Origin: JBBRZF01 sp038236965
GTDB taxonomy: Bacteria; Acidobacteriota; Terriglobia; Terriglobales; Acidobacteriaceae
Assembly: GCA_038236965.1 (NCBI GenBank)
Contig: JBBRZF010000206.1
Location: forward strand, 1-5,578
Direction of reading: 5' to 3'
DNA length: 5,578 nt
Numbering within the stretch: the first letter of the stretch is position 1; each line of letters opens with the position of its first letter. This document shows positions 1-3,833 of this stretch, one piece after another. The notes beneath the pieces were generated by a model. That model was not told the origin of the DNA, did not search any database, and saw only the letters and a program-made list of their open reading frames with translations. The translations under genes and the position numbers were made by a program.

Positions 1-508
1 CGTGCAGTTGGGGAAACTATACGGGTTCGAGGTATTCGGCACGTCGTCGAGCGATGAAAAGCTGGAGCGACTGAAGCCGTATGGGCTGACTTACGGACTC
101 AACTATAAGAATGAAGATTACGAGGCGCGCGTGAAGGAGATCACGGGCGGAAGCGGAGTGGACATCGTCTTCGACAGTCTGGCGGGCGAGCACACGGCGA
201 AGAGTCTGCGCTGCTGTCGTGAGTATGGGCGAGTGATGATGTATGGGAACAACAGCGGCGAGCGTCCGCGACTGGATTCGGGTGCGATGTATGCGCGCTG
301 CCTGAGCGTCCACGGGATCTGGTTGAGCAAGCTGTCGCAGGATTCTGCGCTGATGAAGAAGGCGCTGGATTCGATGATGCCGTTCATCGAAAGCGGCGCT
401 TTGAAGCCAATTGTTTGCCAGACGTTTCCAATGGAGAAGACGGCGGACGCGTTTCGTTTGCTGACGGAGCGCAAGAATTTTGGAAAAGTCGTGGTGAAGG
501 TCGCATGA
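1..508 (+). CDS. NAD(P)H:quinone oxidoreductase / zinc-type alcohol dehydrogenase-like protein (MDR superfamily), C-terminal part
   Basis: This is the C-terminal ~168 residues of a medium-chain dehydrogenase/reductase, a cytosolic NAD(P)H-dependent enzyme acting on quinones, enones or similar carbonyls. The reading frame is open to the left edge, so the GTG at position 2 is most likely an internal Val (VQLGKLYG, the helix after the Rossmann glycine motif) and not a start. Visible family marks, counted from that Val: the second half of the Rossmann fold, GGSGVDIVFDSLAG at 49-62 (family pattern 'GGxGVDvvxD..G'), a hydrophobic strand GRVMMYGN at 76-83, and the family's usual C-terminal ending GKVVVKV at 161-167. 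The N-terminal GroES-like domain and the glycine-rich cofactor loop lie outside the window, so zinc dependence and substrate cannot be judged. No intrinsic terminator follows the TGA stop. The family call is firm; the exact enzyme is not. Confidence 0.9.
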   Translation, partial: VQLGKLYGFEVFGTSSSDEKLERLKPYGLTYGLNYKNEDYEARVKEITGGSGVDIVFDSLAGEHTAKSLRCCREYGRVMMYGNNSGERPRLDSGAMYARCLSVHGIWLSKLSQDSALMKKALDSMMPFIESGALKPIVCQTFPMEKTADAFRLLTERKNFGKVVVKVA

Positions 509-645
509 CGAAATCGAAGGACATAATGTTGGCAGACAAACTGGATTTGCGGCGATGGATTTGTGTCTGAAAATGTGCGTGTGGCGCGAGTCTGCGCGAA
601 TTCTTGCTAACGAGCTTTATTCTGCTTCGTCTATTGCTCAGACCG

Positions 646-673
646 GGAACTTTCCGGGCGAAGTTAGCGTCTA
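646..673 (+). promoter_or_regulatory. Candidate ECF (extracytoplasmic function) sigma factor promoter
   Basis: GGAACTT at 646-652 matches the -35 element typical of sigma-E/ECF promoters. After 16 nt comes GTCTA at 669-673, matching the ECF -10 core (GTC/TCTRA-like). Transcription would start near 679-681. The same stretch has no good sigma-70 pair: TATATA at 676-681 lacks a TTGACA-like partner at 16-18 nt. The downstream gene encodes a secreted protein, which suits envelope-stress control (inference). Short degenerate motifs can arise by chance. Confidence 0.45.
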
Positions 674-678
674 CATAT

Positions 679-688
679 ATAGCGCTAT
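679..688. repeat. 10-bp perfect palindrome at the predicted transcription start
   Basis: ATAGC/GCTAT is a perfect, loopless palindrome just after the -10 candidate and 1 nt before the left arm of the 12-bp inverted repeat. Its symmetry and position would suit a dimeric DNA-binding regulator, but no regulator gene is in the window. Operator function is inferred from position only. Confidence 0.35.
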
Positions 689-689
689 T

Positions 690-740
690 ACAAACGAACA
701 GGTACGCGCTGATTCTACGGCCTTCTGGCTGTTCGTTTGT
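690..740 (+). repeat. 12-bp perfect inverted repeat in the leader of the small secreted protein gene
   Basis: The arms ACAAACGAACAG (690-701) and CTGTTCGTTTGT (729-740) are exactly complementary and separated by 27 nt. In RNA they would form a 12-bp stem with a large loop. It is not a terminator, because the following bases (cagacggata) contain no T-tract. The stem lies about 80 nt upstream of the ATG at 824, so it could be a leader RNA structure, an mRNA 5' stabiliser, or a DNA operator with two half-sites. The pairing is read directly from the sequence; its role is inferred. Confidence 0.6.
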
Positions 741-808
741 CAGACGGATAATTGGGCACGGGTGGGGAAACTCGCGCCTACATCAGATTTTGGGACAAGA
801 AATCAATC

Positions 809-814
809 AAGGAG
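809..814 (+). promoter_or_regulatory. Shine-Dalgarno site fixing the start at 824
   Basis: AAGGAG lies 9 nt before the ATG at 824. It decides between this start and the GTG/ATG-like codons farther upstream in the same frame. Confidence 0.8.
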
Positions 815-823
815 ATCCACACA

Positions 824-1165
824 ATGAAGTCTATTCTTAAGGTACTTATATTCGCAGTTGCGATCACGATGTGCTTGTCGGCCTTCGCAGCAACTTCTGG
901 CGATGTAACCCTTCGTTCGGAAGCGACACTCGGCACGACGAAACTGCCTGCCGGCACTTACAAGGTGACCGTAGATGGCAAGGGCACGGATGTAAAGATC
1001 ACTTTCACGCAGGGCAAGAAAGTCATCGCCACGGCAACCGGCACGCTGCAAGAGAGCAAGACCGCTCCTGAGTTCTCTGCGGTTGTGACCGACGCAAAGA
1101 ATGGCAACAATATCTCGGAAGTTCGCGTTGCCAAGGTAAAGGGCTCCATCGTTGTAAACCAGTAA
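824..1165 (+). CDS. Small secreted protein of unknown function, probable beta-sandwich
   Basis: A 113-residue exported protein. Residues 1-22 form a clear Sec signal peptide: K2 and K6, a hydrophobic core LIFAVAITMCLSAF, and an AFA|A type cleavage site after residue 22. The mature ~91 residues alternate hydrophobic and polar positions (LPAGTYKVTVDG, DVKITFTQGKKVIATATG, SEVRVAKVKGSIVV), indicating a small all-beta domain. No catalytic motif, cysteine pair or lipobox is visible in the mature part. The ATG at 824 is chosen because AAGGAG at 809-814 sits 9 nt before it and the signal peptide starts there. In-frame codons back to 752 would put 24 charged residues ahead of the signal peptide. The gene has its own candidate ECF promoter and its own terminator, so it appears monocistronic. 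The PAGTYKV... layout resembles small secreted proteins common in Acidobacteriota (recollection, not a search). Function unknown. Confidence 0.88.
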   Translation: MKSILKVLIFAVAITMCLSAFAATSGDVTLRSEATLGTTKLPAGTYKVTVDGKGTDVKITFTQGKKVIATATGTLQESKTAPEFSAVVTDAKNGNNISEVRVAKVKGSIVVNQ

Positions 1166-1184
1166 TTTTCTGGAACGCATTATC

Positions 1185-1221
1185 GGGAGGCATCCGGAGA
1201 TACGGATGCCTCTCTTTTTTT
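1185..1221 (+). terminator. Intrinsic (Rho-independent) terminator of the small secreted protein gene
   Basis: The stem is GAGGCATCCG (1187-1196) with CGGATGCCTC (1203-1212), 10 perfect pairs and a 6-nt loop GAGATA. A G-T and a G-C pair at the base extend it to 1185-1214. Seven T residues follow directly at 1215-1221. It lies 20 nt after the TAA at 1163-1165 and isolates this gene from the channel gene downstream. Confidence 0.95.
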
Positions 1222-1283
1222 GTTCTGCCGGATTGAAGTGGATCGGGCTCCGCAGGTGGCGCATCGAATGGGATTACTACTTC

Positions 1284-1289
1284 GGAGAG
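1284..1289 (+). promoter_or_regulatory. Shine-Dalgarno site of the Kir channel gene
   Basis: GGAGAG lies 7 nt upstream of the ATG at 1297 and supports that start. No clear promoter pair was found in the 75 bp between the preceding terminator and this site, although the gene must have its own. Confidence 0.65.
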
Positions 1290-1296
1290 CAAATCG

Positions 1297-2229
1297 ATGG
1301 CGATACCACCGGGCACTACTTCTGCACAACGCGAACTGGGTGATTTGGGATTTGGAAGTGTTTTATCGTCGCGTTCGCATTTCCGGATGCTGAACCGCGA
1401 TGGTTCTTACAATGTGCGCCTCGGGCATGGGCGAGTGATCGACCGGATCTTCAGTTTTCATGCGTTGATCACGATGCCGTGGCCGCGTTTCCTGGGACTG
1501 CTCGGCGTGGGATACCTTGTGGTGAATCTGTTGTTTGCCTTGGGGTTCGTGGCTTGTGGGCCGGGAGCGCTGACGGGAAACGTGGGCATCTCGGAATTTC
1601 AGCGTGCGTTTTTCTTCAGCGTGGATACGTTTGCGACGATTGGATACGGCAATGTTTCTCCGGCGACACTGGCGGCGAATCTGTTGGTGACGGTGGAGGC
1701 AATGGCGGCCTTGTTGGGATTCGCAATTGCGACGGGATTGATTTTTGCGCGCTTTTCGCGTCCGGTGCCGGATATGCGATTCAGCGAGTCGGCGCTGCTG
1801 GCTCCCTACAATGACACCACGGCTTTTGAATTCCGCGTAGTGAATGGAAGACGGAATCAATTGGTGAATGTGCAAGCGGTGGTAACGCTCAGTCGTTTCG
1901 AGATATCGGAAGGCAAGCGAATGCGCAAGTTTCATCAATTGGATCTTGAGCGCGATGGCGTTGCGTTCTTCCCGCTGAGTTGGACGGTGGTGCATCCCAT
2001 CCATGAACAGAGCCCGCTTTATGGTTGGACAAGAGAGTCGCTGGCGGCGGCGGAATCGGAGTTCTTCGTGCTGCTGACGGCCGTGGATGAAACCTATGCG
2101 CAGACCGTGCACAGCCGCGCATCGTACACGGCGCACGAGTTGGTAGAAGGACGGAAGTTCGCGATGATGTTCAGCGAGCAATCGGACGGATATCTGCTGG
2201 ATCTGCAGAAATTGAACTTGTTGCAATGA
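1297..2229 (+). CDS. Inward-rectifier potassium channel, KirBac type
   Basis: A 310-residue homotetrameric inner-membrane K+ channel, about the usual KirBac length. Domain order: cytoplasmic N-terminus with NRDGSYNV (33-40) and a slide helix (about 45-62); first membrane helix about 64-87; pore helix about 100-113; selectivity filter T114-I-G-Y-G118 followed by N119; second membrane helix about 125-150; then ARFSRP (151-156) leading to the cytoplasmic immunoglobulin-like Kir domain (157-310). Kir-domain signatures are present: FRVVNGRRNQL (179-189), the LSWTVVHPI..QSPLYG segment (227-243), and SYTAHELVEGRKF (276-288). All key pore residues are intact, so the channel should conduct K+. A preceding terminator and a convergent gene after it indicate a single-gene unit. 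Gating ligand and physiological role are not visible; in characterised KirBac channels the C-terminal domain senses lipids and ions (family knowledge). Confidence 0.95.
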   Translation: MAIPPGTTSAQRELGDLGFGSVLSSRSHFRMLNRDGSYNVRLGHGRVIDRIFSFHALITMPWPRFLGLLGVGYLVVNLLFALGFVACGPGALTGNVGISEFQRAFFFSVDTFATIGYGNVSPATLAANLLVTVEAMAALLGFAIATGLIFARFSRPVPDMRFSESALLAPYNDTTAFEFRVVNGRRNQLVNVQAVVTLSRFEISEGKRMRKFHQLDLERDGVAFFPLSWTVVHPIHEQSPLYGWTRESLAAAESEFFVLLTAVDETYAQTVHSRASYTAHELVEGRKFAMMFSEQSDGYLLDLQKLNLLQ

Positions 2230-2296
2230 AGAGAGGAAATTTTAAGATTTACGGATTGCCGGATTTTGGGATTGAAAGTCTAAGTCAAAAACGCGC

Positions 2297-2316
2297 CACG
2301 GATGTACACGGATATA
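2297..2316. repeat. Tandem decamer CACGGATGTA / CACGGATATA
   Basis: Two adjacent 10-bp units at 2297-2306 and 2307-2316 differ at one base. Sequences of this ACGGAT...ACGGAT type recur in intergenic DNA of Acidobacteriota and some related phyla and often give spurious 'RVHPW'-type reading frames on the opposite strand (recollection). It is non-coding here. Confidence 0.55.
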
Positions 2317-2335
2317 ACAAGACGGAGCAGGATGG

Positions 2336-2396
2336 TCAGGGGCTAAAGCCCCGCGATGGGGAAATTGCTTTCGGCACGACTGAAGTCGTGCCCTGA
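2336..2396. repeat. REP-like palindromic element with two hairpins
   Basis: The first hairpin, GGGGCT-AA-AGCCCC, is at 2339-2352. The second, GGCACGACT-GA-AGTCGTGCC, is at 2373-2392 with nine perfect pairs. The whole unit is bounded by TCAGGG (2336-2341) and its complement CCCTGA (2391-2396), so the two stems can also close into a larger structure. This compact paired-palindrome form between convergent genes is characteristic of repetitive extragenic palindromes, which in other bacteria are mobilised by REP-associated Y1 transposases. Similar GGGGCTAAAGCCCC...GTCGTGCCCTGA units are, as I recall, abundant in Acidobacteriota. No transposase lies in the window. It might also stabilise or terminate transcripts. 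Confidence 0.75.
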
Positions 2397-2447
2397 TACA
2401 AACCATTCTTGCTGGTTGTAAGATGGCGCGAGTTACAGGCATCAGGT

Positions 2448-2464
2448 CCGGATCTTCAATCCGG
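2448..2464. repeat. Short hairpin CCGGAT/ATCCGG downstream of the membrane-anchored protein gene
   Basis: CCGGAT (2448-2453) pairs with ATCCGG (2459-2464) around a 5-nt loop. A third ATCCGG occurs at 2481-2486. It lies 31 nt past the stop of the - strand gene ending at 2495 and lacks a T-run, so a terminator role is weak; it overlaps the right arm of the long inverted repeat. Confidence 0.35.
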
Positions 2465-2494
2465 CAGTCCAAATCGGGCAATCCGGAGATCGAT

Positions 2495-2998
2495 TTACCT
2501 GGTCTGCAAGTTCACGAAACGTATGTCGGGTACGGCCTGGTTCCAATCTCCAGAGACATGCTCAAGGGTTAGGCGAACGGTCTTTGCCTGACCCGGCGGA
2601 AGAGGCGACATGCTGAGGTCGGTGATGTCGGGAAATCCGCCGAGTTGGGGCTGCAGGACGTGAATCGGGACGACTTCTTTTTGAACGATCTCTCCGAGCG
2701 TGTTCTTGAAGGTGGCTTCTATCTGTCCGTTGGCGACGGTCAGTGAGCCAGCGTTTGTCAATTTGAAATCGAGATAGGTGACGGTGGCACCGACGAAGTT
2801 CTTAGCTTCGCTGACGGTCGCGTCCGAGACCTTGAGATTGGGGGCGTAGGGATTCTCCTGCGCGGGCGGGGTGGGAGCGTTGCGGCTGACGAGCGCGATG
2901 CCGGCGACGATGAGAATCACCAGCGTGAGTCCGATGACCATCGGCACCCAGTTGCGCTCAGGCGCCTCAGCAGGACGAAGTTCGTATGGTTCTGCCAT
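2495..2998 (-). CDS. Single-pass membrane-anchored protein with an extracytoplasmic beta domain, unknown function
   Basis: A 167-residue protein. Residues 1-16 are a short charged N-terminus (MAEPYELRPAEAPERN), 17-37 one strongly hydrophobic membrane helix (VPMVIGLTLVILIVAGIALV), 41-52 a Pro-rich linker (PTPPAQENP), and 53-167 a domain rich in beta-strand patterns. The segment AKNFVGATVTYLDFKLTN...GQIEATFKN followed later by LPPGQAKTVRLTL resembles FxLyD/DUF2393-like or DUF3426-like domains of membrane-anchored proteins (from memory, uncertain). With no cleavage motif after the helix, the domain should stay tethered, facing the periplasm. The ATG at 2998 is preferred over an in-frame TTG at 3019, because TACAAT on the same strand (3013-3008) overlaps that upstream extension. 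No Shine-Dalgarno is visible. The gene is transcribed towards the Kir gene, and 161 bp separate it from the upstream - strand gene. Real gene likely; function unknown. Confidence 0.8.
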   Translation of the reverse strand: MAEPYELRPAEAPERNWVPMVIGLTLVILIVAGIALVSRNAPTPPAQENPYAPNLKVSDATVSEAKNFVGATVTYLDFKLTNAGSLTVANGQIEATFKNTLGEIVQKEVVPIHVLQPQLGGFPDITDLSMSPLPPGQAKTVRLTLEHVSGDWNQAVPDIRFVNLQTR

Positions 2999-3007
2999 AG
3001 CGGGCCA

Positions 3008-3013
3008 ATTGTA
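3008..3013 (-). promoter_or_regulatory. Candidate -10 box very close to the start codon (possible leaderless mRNA)
   Basis: TACAAT on the - strand matches the sigma-70 -10 consensus TATAAT at five of six bases and ends 9 nt before the ATG at 2998. Transcription would begin about 2-3 nt before, or at, the start codon, which fits the missing Shine-Dalgarno. No recognisable -35 hexamer sits 15-18 nt upstream, so this is tentative. Confidence 0.4.
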
Positions 3014-3110
3014 GCGCAAAGTCGGCAGGCGAATCGGATACGGCGGCTAATCAGCAGCGGTTGACGGCCTTGGCCAATGCGCCGGGAGGGGAGCGGGGCC
3101 GACTTCCGGG

Positions 3111-3139
3111 GAGCCGCACGCGAGGTGGCGGCGCGGCTC
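3111..3139. repeat. GC-rich hairpin downstream of the small envelope protein gene
   Basis: GAGCCGC (3111-3117) pairs with GCGGCTC (3133-3139) across a 15-nt loop, 20 nt past the - strand stop at 3160. There is no T-tract on either strand, so it is not a classical terminator. It might impede exonucleases or act with Rho (inference). Confidence 0.3.
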
Positions 3140-3159
3140 GGACTGAGTTTCAGAAAAGC

Positions 3160-3498
3160 TTAGCGAATCTCGCCCTTGTTCTTCCTGAAGATGTGGCGAG
3201 TGATGAGGTAGATGACGACGGGACCGGCGGCAGTGATGGCGATATCGCGGATATTCCCCGAAATTGGTTCGTTGGAAGTTTGGTGATCGTAGAGCTCCTT
3301 GGCCACTCCGGAACTGATTCCGGCGAGGAGTCCCAGTTTAGGCTTCTTGGTCAACTGGGTAACGGTGTAGCTGATTCCCGTTCCGGCAGCGACATGAAGG
3401 AATTTCCGGGAGACTTGAGTGTCTTCCTGGGCAAGAGCGGGCACGGCAGACGACACGGCGAGAGCGGCCAGCAACAAAGTTGCAAGGAGCTTTTTCAC
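3160..3498 (-). CDS. Small secreted/envelope protein with an AG..G..KE..D motif, unknown function
   Basis: A 112-residue protein starting at a GTG, with AGGGGA about 7 nt upstream on the - strand. Residues 1-23 are a typical Sec signal peptide (MKKLLATLLLAALAVSSAVPALA, cleavage before Q24). The mature protein has RKFLHVAAGTGISY (31-44, H35), AGISSGVAKELYD (59-71), NIRDI (82-86) and a hydrophobic segment about 88-100 ending in a basic tail RHIFRKNKGEIR. The pattern H...AG...G..KE.yD...D resembles the small YfiM/DUF2279-like envelope proteins, in which an early His and a KE..D motif are conserved. That match is from memory and the function of such proteins is not established. Two weakly hydrophobic stretches suggest membrane association. 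The gene lies between the tldE terminator and the membrane-anchored protein and seems to be expressed on its own. A + strand frame over the same DNA has no comparable features. Confidence 0.8.
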   Translation of the reverse strand: MKKLLATLLLAALAVSSAVPALAQEDTQVSRKFLHVAAGTGISYTVTQLTKKPKLGLLAGISSGVAKELYDHQTSNEPISGNIRDIAITAAGPVVIYLITRHIFRKNKGEIR

Positions 3499-3777
3499 GT
3501 GGTTCCCCTAAATTGTGTGATGGAGGGGCCCGATTCCCCTGCGCAAAGAATAAGAGACTTCTTAGAATTGTTGGATGCCTCCAGAGTTGAAGCTGGATGT
3601 TACCTTGGTGGAAGAAATTGGCCCCAAAAAGGGAGAGGATGGCTCCGCAAGTCATTCCTATTATGGGACTTATGGTAGGTGGACGTTTTGCGGCGATTGG
3701 AGACGAGCGGAAGTAATGAGTGGCAGTTTGAAAGTCAAAAGCCAAGGTCGGGCATAGGTGGGCGCCGATCTTGAGTT
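3499..3777. other. 279-bp region without a convincing gene
   Basis: It separates the start of the small envelope protein gene (-) from the tldE terminator. It should contain the - strand promoter for that gene, but no clean -35/-10 pair was found. A small hairpin TAAGA-GACT-TCTTA lies at 3551-3564. A 25-codon + strand frame with a purine-rich stretch before its ATG (3639-3716) is the only coding candidate and is weak. Confidence 0.6.
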
Positions 3778-3812
3778 AAAAAGGGCACGAACGATGAGTT
3801 CGTGCCCTTTTT
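3778..3812. terminator. Intrinsic terminator of tldE, probably bidirectional
   Basis: The arms AAAAAGGGCACGAAC (3778-3792) and GTTCGTGCCCTTTTT (3798-3812) pair perfectly over 15 bases with a 5-nt loop GATGA. Each strand ends the GC stem with a run of T, so it can stop transcription both ways. It lies 21 bp past the tldE stop (3834). The first rightward gene it could serve is unclear, because no + strand gene ends just before it. Confidence 0.93.
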
Positions 3813-3833
3813 GTTGCTTTAAAGTTGAGCGAG

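Larger units (their letters stand above)
509..823. other. 315-bp non-coding region upstream of the small secreted protein
   Basis: No convincing gene is present on either strand between the oxidoreductase stop and the ATG at 824. Positions 509-640 show nothing beyond a 14-codon ATG frame at 526-570. From about 646 onward the region holds an ECF-type promoter candidate (646-673), a 10-bp palindrome (679-688), a 12-bp inverted repeat (690-701 with 729-740) and the Shine-Dalgarno of the next gene. The untranslated leader would be about 140 nt if the promoter reading is right. That is long for a 113-residue secreted protein and suggests regulation at the RNA or DNA level (inference). Confidence 0.7.
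2252..2486. repeat. Imperfect inverted repeat flanking the REP-like element
   Basis: The left arm at 2252-2278 reads CGGATTGCCGGATTTTGGG then ATTGAAAG. The reverse complement of 2454-2486 reads CCGGATTGCCCGATTTGG, then a few extra bases, then CCGGATTGAAG. The two match over most of their length, with a short insertion in the right arm. They sit about 175 bp apart and enclose the decamer tandem and the palindromic element. They could be two copies of a short GGATTGCC-type repeat in opposite orientation, or the ends of a degraded inserted unit. Confidence 0.45.
2230..2494. other. Repeat-rich intergenic region between convergent genes
   Basis: This 265-bp stretch lies between the stop of the Kir channel (+) and the stop of the membrane-anchored protein (-). 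It contains, in order, an arm of a long imperfect inverted repeat (2252-2278), a decamer tandem (2297-2316), a REP-like two-hairpin element (2336-2396), a weak hairpin (2397-2420), a CCGGAT/ATCCGG hairpin (2448-2464) and the second arm of the long inverted repeat (2454-2486). No canonical T-tract terminator is seen for either gene, so these structures may serve as their 3' ends (inference). Confidence 0.75.

Noticed and set aside
526..570. 14-codon ATG frame after the oxidoreductase with AAGG upstream, a possible leader peptide
   Set aside because: No runs of regulatory codons, no attenuator hairpin just after it, and such short frames are expected by chance.
752..823. Upstream extension of the small secreted protein to a GTG/ATG-like codon at 752
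   Set aside because: It would place 24 charged residues before a classic signal peptide, and the Shine-Dalgarno at 809-814 points to the ATG at 824.
555..840. Two overlapping + strand frames (555-827 and 604-840)
   Set aside because: They cover the promoter, palindrome and inverted repeat region, lack Shine-Dalgarno sites and recognisable motifs, and overlap the true start at 824.
803..1264. - strand frame of 153 codons across the small secreted protein and its terminator
   Set aside because: Antisense shadow rich in Arg and Cys, without motif or Shine-Dalgarno; it runs through the terminator stem.
1233..1280. sigma-70 promoter for the Kir gene from TTGAAG (1233-1238) and TACTAC (1275-1280)
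   Set aside because: The two hexamers are 36 nt apart and neither has a partner at 16-18 nt.
1363..2226. - strand frame of 287 codons opposite the Kir channel
   Set aside because: Composition dominated by His, Arg and Gln with no domain; the opposite strand encodes an unmistakable K+ channel.
3111..3139. GC-rich hairpin as an intrinsic terminator of the gene ending at 3160
   Set aside because: 15-nt loop and no T-tract on either strand; kept only as a hairpin.
3061..3678. + strand frame of 205 codons over the small envelope protein gene
   Set aside because: Gly/Ser/Arg-rich, no domain; the - strand frame has a signal peptide, Shine-Dalgarno and motif-like conservation.
3639..3716. 25-codon + strand frame beginning MAPQVIPIMGLMVGG with purines before the ATG
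   Set aside because: The Shine-Dalgarno-like purines almost abut the ATG, there is no promoter or terminator, and a chance hydrophobic frame is as likely.
3338..3745. - strand frame of 135 codons starting near 3745
   Set aside because: It overlaps the signal peptide region of the gene at 3160-3498 in another frame, and no recognisable domain supports it.
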